A DNA stretch of 64,000 bases from Brevibacillus sp. JNUCC-41 (GTDB lineage: Bacteria; Bacillota; Bacilli; Bacillales; DSM-1321), in the NCBI RefSeq assembly GCF_014844095.1, contig NZ_CP062163.1, positions 4,435,501 through 4,499,500 on the forward strand. Direction: 5' to 3'. The position numbers and the translations under genes are program-made. The notes under the pieces were generated by a model that did not search any database, had not been told where the DNA came from, and worked only from the letters and a program-made list of their open reading frames with translations. Shown piece by piece: positions 17,822 to 28,655 of the stretch. Each line of letters begins with the position of its first letter. The stretch's first letter is position 1.

Positions 17822-17963
17822 GCGTGCAAAAAAGGTTGTAAAGCATACTGTTTTTAGCAGTTTTCATAGAAATGCAGGTCTGTAGCGGGAAAGAGCACCA
17901 TATTGGAATTGATAATTATGTAAAAATTCTGAATTTACAAAAATGTCCGGGAGGGAAAATGAA

Positions 17964-19214
17964 ATGAGTTTACAACAAAATGATTCAACCATTTTTGAAG
18001 CGATTGAGAAAGAAGGACAACGTCAACATCAAACACTGGAATTGATTGCATCAGAAAATTTTGTTAGCCCAGATGTATTAGAGGCAATGGGAAGCGTGAT
18101 GACAAATAAATATGCAGAAGGTTATCCAGGAAAGCGCTATTATGGTGGGTGTGAATTTGTCGATGTGGCAGAACAAACGGCCATTGAGCGTCTAACAAAG
18201 CTTTTTGGTGCCAAATATGCAAATGTTCAGCCTCACTCAGGTGCACAAGCCAATTTCGCAGTTTTTTTCGCACTCCTTCAGCCTGGTGATAAGGTGATGG
18301 GAATGAACCTTTCACATGGTGGCCACTTAACTCATGGAAGTCCAGTCAGCGTTTCAGGAAAATGGTTTGAAGTTGTGTCTTATGGAGTTAGAGAAGATAC
18401 TCAGTTAATTGATTATGATGAGTTGGAAGCTATCGCAAAGAAAGAACAACCTAAATTGATTATTGCAGGAACAAGTGCCTATCCAAGAACGATTAATTTT
18501 GCACGATTTAGAGAAATTGCCGATCAAGTTGGTGCAAAACTTATGGTGGATATGGCTCATATAGCCGGGCTGGTAGCTACTGGTCTTCACCCATCCCCAA
18601 TCCCATATGCGGATGTTGTGACAAGTACAACTCATAAAACATTAAGAGGACCTCGGGGGGGCATCATTTTAACGAACGATGAAGTAATTATCAAAGCGAT
18701 TAATAAATCCGTATTCCCAGGAATTCAAGGCGGTCCACTTATGCATATCATTGCAGCAAAAGCAGTTGCATTCAACGAAGCTTTACAACCAAGCTTTAAG
18801 GATTATGCGAAACAAGTCATTGAAAATGCTGCAACACTTGGCGAAACATTAAAAAATGAAGGTGCAGCACTTGTTTCTGGTGGAACAGATAATCATATTG
18901 TCCTTTTAGATTTGCGTCCGTGGAATTTAACAGGAAAAGAAGCGGAGAAATTATTGGAAGACGCAGGCATTACCGTGAATAAAAATACGATTCCCTATGA
19001 TCCAGAAAAGCCATTTGTTACGAGCGGTATCCGAATGGGGACAGCAGCTTTAACAACTCGAGGCATGAAGAGGGAAGAGATGGTGAAAATTGGTGAAGTG
19101 ATTGCAACTGTTCTAAAGAGTAAAGGGAATAAAGACGTCCTTCAGAAAGCAAGAGATACAACCAAAGAGATTTGTGGTGTTTATCCGTTATTTCAACAGC
19201 CAACTACTGTGTAA
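17964..19214 (+). CDS. glyA: Serine hydroxymethyltransferase, operon-linked copy
   Basis: Interconverts glycine plus 5,10-methylene-THF with serine, using PLP. At 416 residues it is standard length; the PLP lysine is K225 in [13 protein letters not shown], with the conserved N-terminal LIASENFVS and QPHSGAQAN motifs. The ATG at 17964 is chosen with GGGAGGG 9 nt upstream; the ATG at 17943 lacks a site. As first gene behind the glycine riboswitch it is very likely a catabolic copy that makes serine from glycine and gcv-derived methylene-THF, distinct from the biosynthetic glyA most Bacilli keep elsewhere. Confidence 0.95.
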   Translation: MSLQQNDSTIFEAIEKEGQRQHQTLELIASENFVSPDVLEAMGSVMTNKYAEGYPGKRYYGGCEFVDVAEQTAIERLTKLFGAKYANVQPHSGAQANFAVFFALLQPGDKVMGMNLSHGGHLTHGSPVSVSGKWFEVVSYGVREDTQLIDYDELEAIAKKEQPKLIIAGTSAYPRTINFARFREIADQVGAKLMVDMAHIAGLVATGLHPSPIPYADVVTSTTHKTLRGPRGGIILTNDEVIIKAINKSVFPGIQGGPLMHIIAAKAVAFNEALQPSFKDYAKQVIENAATLGETLKNEGAALVSGGTDNHIVLLDLRPWNLTGKEAEKLLEDAGITVNKNTIPYDPEKPFVTSGIRMGTAALTTRGMKREEMVKIGEVIATVLKSKGNKDVLQKARDTTKEICGVYPLFQQPTTV

Positions 19215-19348
19215 AGAAAGGGGCAGCTTAATGGAATTATGCCTTTGCTGAAAACTGAGCAACTGCCATGGCAGTGAGATACTACTAGCAATAAAGAAAC
19301 CTTTAACAGTTGAACTATTTTGCAGAAAATCATAATTGGGGGTAAAAC

Positions 19349-20458
19349 ATGGGTATTGAAACAGCATTAAAGCAAACACCGCTTTTTGAAGTATATAAAA
19401 AATACGGAGCAAAAGTTATAAATTTTGGTGGCTGGGCTCTACCGGTTCAATTTACCAGCATTTTAGAAGAGCATGAAGCTGTTCGAACTGAAGCAGGACT
19501 TTTTGATGTTTCTCATATGGGAGAAGTGCTTGTGGAAGGGAAAGATGCCGAGAGTTATATTAACTACCTTGTTACAAACGATGTAACAAAGCTTGGCATC
19601 AATCAAGCACAGTATACAGCAATGTGTTATCCAGACGGTGGAACGGTCGATGATTTATTAGTTTATAAATTAGGGAATGAAAAATATTTACTTGTCATTA
19701 ATGCTGCAAACATTGAGAAAGATTACGAATGGATGAAGCAGCATGTAAAAGGAGAGATGGAGCTCCAAAATATTTCGGAGGACATCGCTCAGCTTGCCAT
19801 CCAAGGACCAAAGGCAGAAAGCATTTTGCAAAAGTTAACGGAAATTGATTTATCAGAAATTGGTTCATTTAAATTCGCCCAACACGTCAACATCTCGGGG
19901 ATTTCCGACGTACTTGTATCCCGTACAGGTTACACAGGAGAAAATGGATATGAGCTTTATTTATCTGCAGACAAAGCGGTAGCACTTTGGGAAAAGCTCT
20001 TAGAAACAGGAGCCACGAGTGGATTAAAACCATGCGGACTTGGTGCACGGGACACGCTTCGGCTGGAAGCACGTCTTGCACTCTATGGCCAAGAACTAAG
20101 TAACGATATCAGCCCGCTTGAAGCAGGAATCGGCTTTGTCGTAAAGACGAACAAAGAAAGTGACTTTATCGGAAAATCTGCTCTTACAGAACAAAAAGAA
20201 ACTGGATTAAAACGAAAATTAGTAGGGATTGAAGTAACAGGCCGGGGGATTCCGCGTAATGGTTACAAGGTAATTTCTAAAGATGGAGAGGAAATTGGTA
20301 TTGTTACATCAGGAACACAATCACCATCTTTGAAGAAAAGCTTAGGTCTTGCCTTGGTATCAGCCGATCAAGCTGAAGTGGGGACACCGATAAAAGTGGA
20401 AATCCGAAATAAAAAGATTGAAGCCGTTATTGTTAATGCACCATTCTACAAAAGGTAA
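19349..20458 (+). CDS. gcvT: Glycine cleavage T protein (aminomethyltransferase)
   Basis: Takes the aminomethyl group from GcvH-lipoate and transfers the carbon to THF, releasing ammonia. It is a 369-residue protein with the GcvT N-domain ([29 protein letters not shown], with the catalytic Asp in VTNDV) and C-terminal barrel ([17 protein letters not shown]). It starts at ATG 19349 behind GGGGG. The 134-nt gap from glyA holds a perfect 14-bp palindrome (ACTGCCATGGCAGT at 19262) of unknown meaning but no terminator, so the two are probably co-transcribed. Confidence 0.96.
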   Translation: MGIETALKQTPLFEVYKKYGAKVINFGGWALPVQFTSILEEHEAVRTEAGLFDVSHMGEVLVEGKDAESYINYLVTNDVTKLGINQAQYTAMCYPDGGTVDDLLVYKLGNEKYLLVINAANIEKDYEWMKQHVKGEMELQNISEDIAQLAIQGPKAESILQKLTEIDLSEIGSFKFAQHVNISGISDVLVSRTGYTGENGYELYLSADKAVALWEKLLETGATSGLKPCGLGARDTLRLEARLALYGQELSNDISPLEAGIGFVVKTNKESDFIGKSALTEQKETGLKRKLVGIEVTGRGIPRNGYKVISKDGEEIGIVTSGTQSPSLKKSLGLALVSADQAEVGTPIKVEIRNKKIEAVIVNAPFYKR

Positions 20459-20620
20459 GCGGAAATATTTTAATAGAGTTATCGTGTAGTTTTCATGAGT
20501 CGATATCCGTTACCTTGCATACAGCCTAAAATCGAATACCTAAGAGCAAAATTACCTAAATTATATTCTGAATTATGGGAATGGTTAAAAAGAAAAAAGA
20601 AAAGAAAAGGGGAAAATACA

Positions 20621-21016
20621 ATGACGAAATTATTATCAAGTTTTCGATATAGCAAAGAACATGAGTGGGTGCAACAATTAGAAGGAAACCGTGTTCGTAT
20701 TGGAATCTCTGATTATGCACAAAAAGCGTTAGGTGATATCGTCTTTGTTGAAAATCCAGCGATTGATGATGAAGTAACGGTCAATGAATCGATGGGAACG
20801 ATCGAGTCTGTTAAAGCAGTTTCCGAACTTTACTCACCTGTTTCAGGGACCGTAGTTACTGTAAACGAAGAGTTAGAAGGCGCTCCAGAGACGATTAACG
20901 AGCATCCATTTGAAGCAGGGTGGTTAGTTGAAGTAGAAATGTCCAATCCAGAAGAATTAGACTCACTTCTAAACGAAGATGAGTATCAAGCATTTACTAA
21001 TGAAGGAGAGGAATAA
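20621..21016 (+). CDS. gcvH: Glycine cleavage H protein (lipoyl carrier)
   Basis: A 131-residue lipoyl carrier of the glycine cleavage complex. The lipoylated lysine is K65 in [13 protein letters not shown], within the barrel-sandwich hybrid fold. The frame is open upstream to 20495, but the ATG at 20621 matches the family start ([12 protein letters not shown]) and has AAAAGGGGA before it. The Lys-rich region just upstream is not part of the protein. In Bacillus GcvH also relays lipoate to other dehydrogenases. It ends one base before gcvPA. Confidence 0.95.
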   Translation: MTKLLSSFRYSKEHEWVQQLEGNRVRIGISDYAQKALGDIVFVENPAIDDEVTVNESMGTIESVKAVSELYSPVSGTVVTVNEELEGAPETINEHPFEAGWLVEVEMSNPEELDSLLNEDEYQAFTNEGEE

Positions 21017-21017
21017 T

Positions 21018-22370
21018 ATGACAGCCACTTATAGATACCTTCCTGATACTAAACAAGACCAAGACGAGATGCTCACATTTTTAAATATTTCTTCTATAGA
21101 TGAGTTATTTGAAGATATTCCAGCTGAAATCAGCCTGCAGGGGGAGCTAAACATCCCGAAGGCGGTTCCTGAACCGCTGCTTGTGAAAAAAATGAACCAG
21201 CTTGCTACAAAAAACAAAAATGCGAATCATTACCCGACTTTCCTAGGCGCGGGTACATATGATCACTACATTCCAAGTGTGGTAAACCATATGATTTCAC
21301 GCTCCGAATTTTACACAGCCTATACACCTTACCAACCGGAAATCAGTCAAGGTGAATTACAAGCAATTTTTGAATTTCAAACGATGGTCTGTGAGTTGAC
21401 AGGAATGGATGTGGCTAACTCTTCCATGTACGATGGTTTTACATCGCTTGCAGAAGCTGCATCACTTGCTGTTGCGGCTACGAGACGTTCGAAAGTTCTT
21501 GTTTCCAAAGCGGTACATCCTGAATCCCGTGCTATTTTACATACAGTAGCAGGTGGTCCGGGATACACAGCTGAGGAAGTAAACCTAGCTGATGAGATTA
21601 CTGATTTAGGGAAGCTGCAAGAACAAATAGATAATGACACTGCTGCCGTAATTGTTCAATATCCAAATTTCTTCGGTTCCATTGAGGATATAAAAGCAAT
21701 TAAGAAAATTGCGGAAGAAAAAGGTGCCCTTTTAATCGTAAGCGCCAATCCTCTTGCACTAGCACTATTGCAGGCACCTGGGAAACTTGGGGCAGATATT
21801 GTGATCGGTGATATGCAGCCATTAGGAATCCCGATGTCCTTTGGCGGTCCACACTGCGGCTATTTTGCGGTAAATAAAAAACTCATGCGCAAAATCCCAG
21901 GACGAATTGTAGGCCAAACAGCAGATGAAAAAGGACAGCGTGGATTTGTGTTAACACTTCAAGCACGTGAACAGCATATTCGCCGTGATAAAGCCTCATC
22001 GAATATTTGTTCCAACCAGGCATTAAATGCTCTTGCCTCTTCTATTTGCATGACATCACTTGGAAAGCAAGGGATTCGTCAAATGGCACAGCTAAACATT
22101 GAGAAAGCTGATTACATGGCGAAAACTCTAGAACAGAAGGGCTATACCATAATCAATGAGGCACCATTCTTCAATGAGTTTATAGTCGAGCTTCCTCGTT
22201 CGGTAAAGGAAGTCAATGCAAAACTTCTTAAGGCGGGTATTATCGGTGGATTTGATTTAGAAAGTGATTACGGTTTTGAAAACAAAATGCTGCTAGCTGT
22301 GACTGAGCAGCGAACAAAAGAAGAAATTGACCAATTTGTTGATGCTTTGGAGGCGATTTTTAATGGTTGA
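21018..22370 (+). CDS. gcvPA: Glycine dehydrogenase (decarboxylating) subunit 1
   Basis: The N-terminal half of the split P protein, 450 residues, decarboxylating glycine together with GcvPB and loading the aminomethyl group on GcvH. Conserved blocks include [33 protein letters not shown] and [11 protein letters not shown]. The frame extends to 20979, but the ATG at 21018 gives the family start and has GGAGAGG upstream. Translation is probably coupled to gcvH (stop and start one base apart), and the 3' end overlaps gcvPB by 8 nt. Confidence 0.95.
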   Translation: MTATYRYLPDTKQDQDEMLTFLNISSIDELFEDIPAEISLQGELNIPKAVPEPLLVKKMNQLATKNKNANHYPTFLGAGTYDHYIPSVVNHMISRSEFYTAYTPYQPEISQGELQAIFEFQTMVCELTGMDVANSSMYDGFTSLAEAASLAVAATRRSKVLVSKAVHPESRAILHTVAGGPGYTAEEVNLADEITDLGKLQEQIDNDTAAVIVQYPNFFGSIEDIKAIKKIAEEKGALLIVSANPLALALLQAPGKLGADIVIGDMQPLGIPMSFGGPHCGYFAVNKKLMRKIPGRIVGQTADEKGQRGFVLTLQAREQHIRRDKASSNICSNQALNALASSICMTSLGKQGIRQMAQLNIEKADYMAKTLEQKGYTIINEAPFFNEFIVELPRSVKEVNAKLLKAGIIGGFDLESDYGFENKMLLAVTEQRTKEEIDQFVDALEAIFNG

Positions 22371-23847
22371 ATATAATGAGTTGATTTTTGAAATAAGTCG
22401 TCCAGGACGGGTAGGTTCAAGTATTCCGGATAGTGACGTTGACTATGTTGATATAAATGAAAAATTTCCAAAGCATTTAATTCGTGACGAACCTGCTGAG
22501 CTGCCAGAAGTATCAGAGTTGCAGCTTGTCCGCCATTACACAGCGCTCTCTAATAAAAACCATGGAATCGATAATGGATTCTATCCACTGGGTTCTTGCA
22601 CGATGAAGTACAATCCGAAAATAAATGAAGATGTGGCACGGCTGGAAGGCTTTAGCCGCATTCATCCCTATCAGCCCGTTGAAACAGTACAAGGTGCATT
22701 AGAAGTTTTATATGAATTACAGGAAGAGCTAGCCGTCATTACAGGAATGGATGCTGTAACATTACAGCCATCCGCAGGGGCTCAAGGGGAATGGACAGGT
22801 TTAATGATGGTTAAGGCGTATCATGCTGAAAAAGGTGAAACCAGAACGAAAGTACTTGTTCCAGACTCAGCGCACGGTACAAATCCTGCAAGTGCAAGTG
22901 TTGCTGGTTTTCAAACGATCACGATTCCATCCGATAAAAATGGATTAGTTGACCTAGAAGAATTAAAGAAACATGTAGGATCTGATACAGCTGCGCTAAT
23001 GTTGACGAATCCGAATACCCTTGGACTTTTTGAAAAAGAAATTGTGGAAATCGCTCAGGTTGTTCATGAAGCAGGGGGGCTATTATATTATGACGGAGCG
23101 AATGCCAATGCCATTTTAGGAAAAACAACACCAGGTCAAATGGGCTTTGACATTGTGCACTTAAATCTTCACAAAACATTTACGACTCCTCATGGAGGTG
23201 GCGGTCCAGGTGCAGGTCCTGTCGGTGTGAAAGAGAAACTTACTCCATACTTGCCAGTTCCGCGCATAGAAAAAGAAGGTGAAAAATATGTGCTGAACGC
23301 TAATTATTCGCACTCTATCGGAAGGGTAAAGGGGTATTATGGAAACTTCGGAATTCTCCTGCGGGCGTATACTTATATTCGCACGATGGGGCCTGTTGGG
23401 CTTCGCCAAGTGTCGGAAAGTGCTGTGCTTCATGCTAATTACCTTCGTAAAAGATTGGAGCCATTCTTTGAAGCGCCATATTTACAAATTTGCAAGCATG
23501 AATTTGTCCTATCCGGATCCAGGCAGAAAAAGCTAGGTGTAAGAACGCTTGATATAGCAAAACGCCTGCTAGATTTCGGCTACCATCCGCCGACCATCTA
23601 TTTCCCGTTAAATGTTGAGGAATGTTTGATGATTGAACCGACAGAAACAGAGTCGAAAGAAACACTCGATGCATTTGCGGAGGTCATGATTACAATTGCC
23701 AAAGAAGTGGAAGAAAACCCAGGGGTTGTTTTAGAAGCACCACATACTACAGTGATTGGGCGATTGGATGAGGTCCAAGCAGCTAGACAACCTATCTTGC
23801 GTTACTCCAAAGAAAAAGTAGTAGAGGAAGCAACGGTAACGTCATAA
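22363..23847 (+). CDS. gcvPB: Glycine dehydrogenase (decarboxylating) subunit 2
   Basis: The PLP-bearing half of the split P protein, 494 residues. The Schiff-base lysine is K271 in [17 protein letters not shown], preceded by the [12 protein letters not shown] and [11 protein letters not shown] motifs. It starts at ATG 22363 inside gcvPA, with GGAGG about 9 nt upstream, a normal coupled arrangement. With GcvT, GcvH and the nearby Lpd it completes the glycine cleavage system. Confidence 0.95.
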   Translation: MVEYNELIFEISRPGRVGSSIPDSDVDYVDINEKFPKHLIRDEPAELPEVSELQLVRHYTALSNKNHGIDNGFYPLGSCTMKYNPKINEDVARLEGFSRIHPYQPVETVQGALEVLYELQEELAVITGMDAVTLQPSAGAQGEWTGLMMVKAYHAEKGETRTKVLVPDSAHGTNPASASVAGFQTITIPSDKNGLVDLEELKKHVGSDTAALMLTNPNTLGLFEKEIVEIAQVVHEAGGLLYYDGANANAILGKTTPGQMGFDIVHLNLHKTFTTPHGGGGPGAGPVGVKEKLTPYLPVPRIEKEGEKYVLNANYSHSIGRVKGYYGNFGILLRAYTYIRTMGPVGLRQVSESAVLHANYLRKRLEPFFEAPYLQICKHEFVLSGSRQKKLGVRTLDIAKRLLDFGYHPPTIYFPLNVEECLMIEPTETESKETLDAFAEVMITIAKEVEENPGVVLEAPHTTVIGRLDEVQAARQPILRYSKEKVVEEATVTS

Positions 23848-23865
23848 TTGAATGTTTGAATGAAC

Positions 23866-23927
23866 ATGAACCACCAAGGATGAATATTAAGACAAGAATC
23901 TCAATATTTCATACAAGGTGGTTTCAT
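23866..23927. repeat. Imperfect inverted repeat between gcvPB and lipA
   Basis: ATGAACCACCAAGGATGAATATT can pair with AATATTTCATACAAGGTGGTTTCAT across a 15-nt loop. It has no T run, so it is not a standard terminator; it may be an RNA-stabilising stem or an old element end. Confidence 0.45.
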
Positions 23928-23994
23928 TTAAGCGTGCTTATAAAGGATGGAAAAAGTGCCAAGAGGTGCAAGGAGAAAATAGTCTTGAGAACTA

Positions 23995-24038
23995 AAAAGA
24001 CAGAGCAAAGAAGAAACTCAATAGGTCTTTTTTTTTTA
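23995..24038 (+). terminator. Weak hairpin with long T run before lipA
   Basis: AAAAGAC pairs with GTCTTTT around a 23-nt loop and the T run is ten bases. It may end the gcv transcript or attenuate lipA. The preceding GGTGCAAGGAG and AAAAAGACAGAG faintly recall the 3' part of a glycine aptamer, too weakly to call. Confidence 0.45.
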
Positions 24039-24096
24039 GGCGTATGGAACCTCTTTAAAGCTAAAATTACATCTGCTCATAGGAGTGAGAAATAAA

Positions 24097-24975
24097 ATGT
24101 CCACCACTGATCTTCGTAAACCAGAATGGCTTAAAATTAAATTAAATACAAATGAACAATATACAGGCTTAAAGAAAATGATGCGTGAAAAAAAACTTCA
24201 TACTGTTTGTGAAGAAGCAAGATGTCCTAATATTCATGAATGCTGGGCGGTACGAAAAACGGCAACTTTCATGATTTTAGGAAGTGTTTGTACCCGAGCT
24301 TGCAGGTTCTGTGCAGTTCAAACAGGGCTGCCATCAGAACTTGATTGGGAAGAGCCCGAACGTGTCGCAGAATCAGTAAAGCAAATGAACCTAAAACATG
24401 TGGTGATTACCGCTGTTGCTCGCGATGATTTAAAAGACGGCGGAGCAAAGGTATTTGCAGAAACTGTAAAAGCAGTGAGGCGGCAAAATCCATTTTGCAG
24501 CATTGAAGTTCTCCCCTCAGATCTGAATGGGGAATATGACAGCTTAAAAACATTAATGGATACAAGGCCAGACATTTTGAATCACAACATTGAAACAGTA
24601 AAACGCTTATCCCAAAAAGTTCGTGCACGTGCAACATACGAACGTTCATTAGAGTTTTTAAGGCGGGCAAAGCAAATGAATTCCACTATCCCTACGAAAT
24701 CAAGCATTATGATTGGTCTAGGTGAAACAAAAGAAGAAATTATGGAAACAATGGATGATCTTCGTGCTAACGATGTAGACATCATGACTATTGGTCAATA
24801 TTTGCAGCCTACTAAACGACATTTGAAGGTCGTAAAATATTGGAGTCCAGAAGAGTTTGAAGAACTGAAAAACATTGCCATGTCAAAAGGGTTTAGTCAT
24901 TGCGAAGCCGGTCCGCTTGTTCGCTCCTCCTATCATGCTGATGAACAAGTTCGTGCAACTAAGGTTAATGCATAA
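24097..24975 (+). CDS. lipA: Lipoyl synthase
   Basis: A radical-SAM enzyme that inserts two sulfurs into the octanoyl group on GcvH or E2 proteins. At 292 residues it has both cluster motifs: the auxiliary cluster C38-x4-C43-x5-C49 ([13 protein letters not shown]) and the radical-SAM C65-x3-C69-x2-C72 (CTRACRFC). The C-terminal RSSYHADE region is also present. The ATG at 24097 follows AGGAGTGAG. Its place behind the gcv genes points to supply of lipoate for GcvH; Bacilli usually keep another lipA elsewhere, so this may be a dedicated copy. Confidence 0.94.
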   Translation: MSTTDLRKPEWLKIKLNTNEQYTGLKKMMREKKLHTVCEEARCPNIHECWAVRKTATFMILGSVCTRACRFCAVQTGLPSELDWEEPERVAESVKQMNLKHVVITAVARDDLKDGGAKVFAETVKAVRRQNPFCSIEVLPSDLNGEYDSLKTLMDTRPDILNHNIETVKRLSQKVRARATYERSLEFLRRAKQMNSTIPTKSSIMIGLGETKEEIMETMDDLRANDVDIMTIGQYLQPTKRHLKVVKYWSPEEFEELKNIAMSKGFSHCEAGPLVRSSYHADEQVRATKVNA

Positions 24976-25014
24976 TCATTTTTTCAATAAACCATTAAGA
25001 AAGGGGAGAAACAG

Positions 25015-25326
25015 ATGATAGACAAAATAAAGATAACAGAGGCAGCTATGAATAAACTAAAGGAAATGACATGTAAGGGTGCGCAAATTCCTCGCATTGA
25101 CGCTGATATTGCCGGCGGCTGCGGGGTGTCGGTGAAGTTCTCCCTCTTATTGGACGAGCCCCGCAGAAACGATGTATTGATTGAATATGAGGGAATTCAG
25201 CTTAGATTTGATCATTTTACAAAACGCTATTTAGATGAAGAAACACAAATTGATTATAAAGAAGATTGTGGCTTTATTGTTGAAGAAGGCTTTGTATCCA
25301 ATGCATGTGCCATTGAAATAAATTAA
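25015..25326 (+). CDS. HesB/IscA-like A-type iron-sulfur carrier
   Basis: A 103-residue protein with the HesB/IscA core: an N-terminal ITEAAMNKLKEM helix, DIAGGCGVSVKFSLL in place of the usual SGGCSG loop, and a C-terminal SNACAIEIN. Other Cys occur in EMTCKGAQ and KEDCGF. The single C-terminal Cys instead of CGC makes it atypical, closer to the YneR/YqkB-like group. It starts 39 nt after lipA behind AAGGGGAG. LipA consumes its auxiliary [4Fe-4S] cluster each turnover, so a nearby cluster carrier is sensible; this role is inferred. Confidence 0.7.
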   Translation: MIDKIKITEAAMNKLKEMTCKGAQIPRIDADIAGGCGVSVKFSLLLDEPRRNDVLIEYEGIQLRFDHFTKRYLDEETQIDYKEDCGFIVEEGFVSNACAIEIN

Positions 25327-25439
25327 AGTATCATGATCGTTTACCTATTAATAGAATAAATCGTGCTTAATAAGTTAGTTGTTTTCTTAGACTATCCATA
25401 TATCTCTATGGTTATGAAAACAAGAGGGGGAAGTATTGG

Positions 25440-26837
25440 GTGAATCAAAAATATGACGTTGTTATCATCGGTGGCGGCACCGGTGGATATGTTGCGGCCA
25501 TTCGTGCGTCTCAATTAGGATTAAAAACGGCGGTAGTTGAACAAGGTAAACTTGGTGGAACATGCCTTCATGCAGGTTGTATTCCTAGTAAAGCATTATT
25601 AAGAAGTGCAGAGGTATATTCGAATGCAAAAAATGCAGAAAAATTTGGTGTTATTGCACCTGAAGTTGGACTGGACTTCTCAAAGGTACAGGCTAGGAAA
25701 GAAGAAATTACTGAACGCTTATTTAAAGGTGTACAACATTTGATGAAAAAAGGGAAAATAGATGTGTTTGAAGGGAAAGGGAGTATTTTACAGTCAAGAG
25801 ATGTTTTAGTGAGATTGAATAATGATGAACGGGAAACAATATTAAGCTCTCGAAATATTTTAATAGCTACAGGATCTCGTCCAAGGACATTACCCGGCCT
25901 AGAAGCAGATGGCGAATATGTGATGACATCGGATGAAGCGCTACAAATGAAAGAGCTCCCAAATTCCATCATTATTGTCGGCGGCGGTGTTATTGGAATA
26001 GAATGGGCTTCGATGCTTATTGACTTTGGATTAGAAGTGACTGTGATTGAGTATGCCGGTCGCATTTTACCGACGGAAGATAAAGATATTTCAAAGGAAG
26101 TACAGCGACTAATGAAGAAAAAAGGTGTGAAAATCGTAACAGGGGCAAAGGTGCTTCCAGAATCGTTAGAAAAAGGTGACGGTGTCTCTATAAAGGCGGA
26201 ATATAAAGGAAAAGACACGTCATTTTCAGCAGAAAAATTATTAGTATCTGTCGGAAGATTAGCAAACATAGAAGGCATTCACCTTGAAAATACCAAAGTT
26301 GAAGTCGAACGTGTGATTCAAACAAATGAGTATTATCAAACGAATGAGCCAAACATTTATGCAATTGGAGATGTGATTGGAGGATTACAACTTGCACATG
26401 TTGCTTCACATGAAGGGATCATCGCCATTGAACATATGGCAGGAGAAAAACCAGTGCCACTTGATCAATCTCTTGTTTCCAAATGCATATATAGTAACCC
26501 GGAGGTAGCTAGTGTTGGATTAACAGAAGAGGAAGCGAAGGAGATGGGGTATCAAGTAAAAACAGGGAAGTTCTCCTTCCGTGCGATTGGAAAGGCTCTT
26601 GTTTTTGGTGAATCAGACGGTTTTGTCAAACTCGTTGTTGAAGAAGAATCTAGTAAGTTGTTAGGAGCACATATGGTTGGGCCGCATGTAACCGATATGA
26701 TTTCGGAAGCTGGTCTTGCACGAGTATTAAATGCAACAGCTATGGATATTACGCATACGATACACCCTCACCCTACATTAGCGGAAGCAATTGGGGAAGC
26801 TGCCCTAGCTGTATATGGTAAGGAAATACACTCATAG
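25440..26837 (+). CDS. lpdA: Dihydrolipoyl dehydrogenase (E3/L protein)
   Basis: Re-oxidises the dihydrolipoyl arm of GcvH with NAD+. The 465-residue flavoprotein shows the FAD GxGxxG (IIGGGTGGY), redox-active C42/C47 (GGTCLHAGCIPSK), the NAD-binding [14 protein letters not shown], the second FAD motif (YAIGDVIGG) and the catalytic HxxxxHPHPTLAEAIGE near the C-terminus. The start is GTG 25440, with AGAGGGGG 9 nt upstream. A separate E3 (acoL) lies at 43.9 kb, so this copy is probably dedicated to glycine cleavage. Confidence 0.93.
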   Translation: MNQKYDVVIIGGGTGGYVAAIRASQLGLKTAVVEQGKLGGTCLHAGCIPSKALLRSAEVYSNAKNAEKFGVIAPEVGLDFSKVQARKEEITERLFKGVQHLMKKGKIDVFEGKGSILQSRDVLVRLNNDERETILSSRNILIATGSRPRTLPGLEADGEYVMTSDEALQMKELPNSIIIVGGGVIGIEWASMLIDFGLEVTVIEYAGRILPTEDKDISKEVQRLMKKKGVKIVTGAKVLPESLEKGDGVSIKAEYKGKDTSFSAEKLLVSVGRLANIEGIHLENTKVEVERVIQTNEYYQTNEPNIYAIGDVIGGLQLAHVASHEGIIAIEHMAGEKPVPLDQSLVSKCIYSNPEVASVGLTEEEAKEMGYQVKTGKFSFRAIGKALVFGESDGFVKLVVEEESSKLLGAHMVGPHVTDMISEAGLARVLNATAMDITHTIHPHPTLAEAIGEAALAVYGKEIHS

Positions 26838-26881
26838 ATATAAAGGATAGTAAAAGAAGAGTTGAATACTTCTTCCTTCAT

Positions 26882-27010
26882 GGGGGATGGCGAACCATTT
26901 GATGTGGGAGAAGCAAGGTATCAAGTAGTATCACTATAAAAACTGGTGATGTGAAATCATGGAAGGAAAACCGTCATGTCAGTAAAAAAATTTTAAGGTT
27001 CGCCCTCCCT
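26882..27010 (+). ncRNA. Unassigned structured element upstream of purU
   Basis: GGGGGATGGCGAACC (26882-26896) can pair with GGTTCGCCCTCCCTC (26997-27011) over 14 of 15 positions, enclosing about 100 nt. An internal hairpin (ATCAC / GTGAT near 26930-26950) is possible. It has no T run, no recognisable ORF, and I do not recognise any riboswitch class, including THF aptamers. It could be a leader RNA for purU or an inserted palindromic element. Confidence 0.4.
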
Positions 27011-27150
27011 CACCGTAGTTCAAGATTGCTAGAAATGAAATTGTAGTAACGGTATTGTTCGGACACCTATAGCGGTTGAGTTAGCCATCATTCTGAATTC
27101 GAAAGTTTTTACATATTTTTATTACAAATCTAAAGGATGGTGAGAATCCA

Positions 27151-28020
27151 TTGTATCATGTAGTGAATGTTAATCGTGCTAAATTATTAATATCTTGTCC
27201 AGAGAAACCAGGTATTATCTCGGCCGTATCTAACCTTTTATTAGAAAACAGAGCAAATGTTGTTCATTTTGACCAACATACTACGGATCCACAAGCTGGT
27301 ATGTTTTTTATGAGAATCGAATTTGATTTAAACGACTTTGATGCTTCCTATGCAAAACTGGAAGAGGACTTACATGTGCTAGCCCAGGCTTATGCGATGG
27401 AATGGAGCTTAAGCGGCAATAATAAAAGAAAACGAATGGCTATCTTTGTATCCAAAATGGATCACTGTCTTATGGAGCTTATATGGCGTTGGAAATCGAA
27501 TGAACTTCCAGTGGAAATTCCGATGGTGATCAGTAATCATCCTGATTTAAAAAAAATAGTAGAAAGTTATGGCATACCATATTATCATATTCCTTTAGCT
27601 CATGAAACGAAGCAACAAGCAGAACAGAAAGCAATAGGTCTATTGAAAGGGAAAGTAGACTTTATTGCCTTGGCTAGATATATGCAAATTCTTTCCCCTG
27701 CCTTTGTATCGGAGTTCCCAAATCAAATTATTAACATTCATCATTCTTTCTTACCGGCGTTTGTCGGTGCTAATCCTTATGCGAGGGCCTATAACCGTGG
27801 TGTAAAGTTAATTGGGGCAACTGCTCATTATGTTACGAATGATCTTGATGAAGGACCCATTATTCAGCAAGATGTAAAGCGGGTGAATCATAGACATACA
27901 ATCGAAGAATTAAAGGTTACCGGAAGTCATGTGGAAAGACAGGTTCTTGCCCAAGCTGTTTCTTGGCATATTGAAGACAGAGTTATTATTCATGGTAATA
28001 AAACAATCGTGTTTGAGTGA
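27151..28020 (+). CDS. purU: Formyltetrahydrofolate deformylase
   Basis: Hydrolyses 10-formyl-THF to formate and THF. The 289-residue protein has an N-terminal ACT domain (AKLLISCPEKPGIISAVSNLL) and a formyltransferase-like catalytic domain with INIHHSFLP (195-202), H227 (GATAHYV) and D231. The start is TTG 27151 with GGTGAG upstream. In a glycine-degrading cell it frees THF for GcvT and balances one-carbon pools; its position after lpdA fits this. Between lpdA and purU lies the structured element at 26882-27010. Confidence 0.92.
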   Translation: MYHVVNVNRAKLLISCPEKPGIISAVSNLLLENRANVVHFDQHTTDPQAGMFFMRIEFDLNDFDASYAKLEEDLHVLAQAYAMEWSLSGNNKRKRMAIFVSKMDHCLMELIWRWKSNELPVEIPMVISNHPDLKKIVESYGIPYYHIPLAHETKQQAEQKAIGLLKGKVDFIALARYMQILSPAFVSEFPNQIINIHHSFLPAFVGANPYARAYNRGVKLIGATAHYVTNDLDEGPIIQQDVKRVNHRHTIEELKVTGSHVERQVLAQAVSWHIEDRVIIHGNKTIVFE

Positions 28021-28172
28021 ATACAATATTATGATGCTTTAAAGATAGGAGATAAACTTTACACTATTTTTAGAGATTTTCCCCACTAATTCTATTAGAA
28101 CAGACAAAACCCTCGACCTTGTGAGTATTTTGTCATATCTCAAACAGGACATCATTACTATTTATTCCTATA

Positions 28173-28493
28173 TTAATGCCACATTTCAATCTCTATTATA
28201 ATTGAAATAATTCCATAAAGGGTTTGCCTTCGTTTACCTAAACGAATAACAGCTTGATTCATTTTGTGCATTTGTTGATTGAGCCGATTCACTGCTAATT
28301 TCGGAGGATTATAAATATAAACAAGCATTGTAAGTTCGAAATGTACTTTATCTTTTTCGCCTGTTCGATAACTGAAATTATTATTAGTTGAATAAACTCT
28401 TTTTTTAGCATTGACGCACTCAACGGCCGTTCTCGTCTTGTAAAGCTTTTTCCCTGCTTCTGACCCATAATGTAACCGGGGCAGCCACACCAA
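28173..28493 (-). pseudogene. Transposase C-terminal fragment
   Basis: A 106-codon open frame without a ribosome binding site reads KLYKTRTAVECVNAKKRVY, then SYRTGEKDKVHFELTMLVYI and LAVNRLNQQ. The RT-x-VE-x-VN ... H-x-EL-x-ML pattern is that of the last catalytic helix of DDE transposases of Bacillus IS elements. Nothing upstream on the minus strand restores the rest, so it is an IS remnant. Confidence 0.5.
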
Positions 28494-28655
28494 TCACAGG
28501 GTTTGGAGTTTTGTGCGATTCGGTAGGTTTCCTTGGCTTAATCGTATCAAAATTAAAAGATTAGGCCCTTTCACGAATAAGGGCGAAAGAAGAACAAATA
28601 GCGGCATAAAGAAGACGGTTAAACAAATCTTTTCCCAGAAAAGGGGCATTACACG

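Noticed and set aside
23856..24095. 79-codon plus-strand frame between gcvPB and lipA
   Set aside because: No ribosome binding site, and it runs through the inverted repeat and T-run hairpin; better explained as intergenic.
25568..26278. Minus-strand open frame of 236 codons inside lpdA
   Set aside because: It is antisense to a clear dihydrolipoyl dehydrogenase, has no ribosome binding site and low-complexity Ser/Phe composition typical of shadow frames.
26882..27010. Possible tetrahydrofolate riboswitch before purU
   Set aside because: The conserved core of THF aptamers is not present; only a long stem is seen, so it is listed as an unassigned structure.
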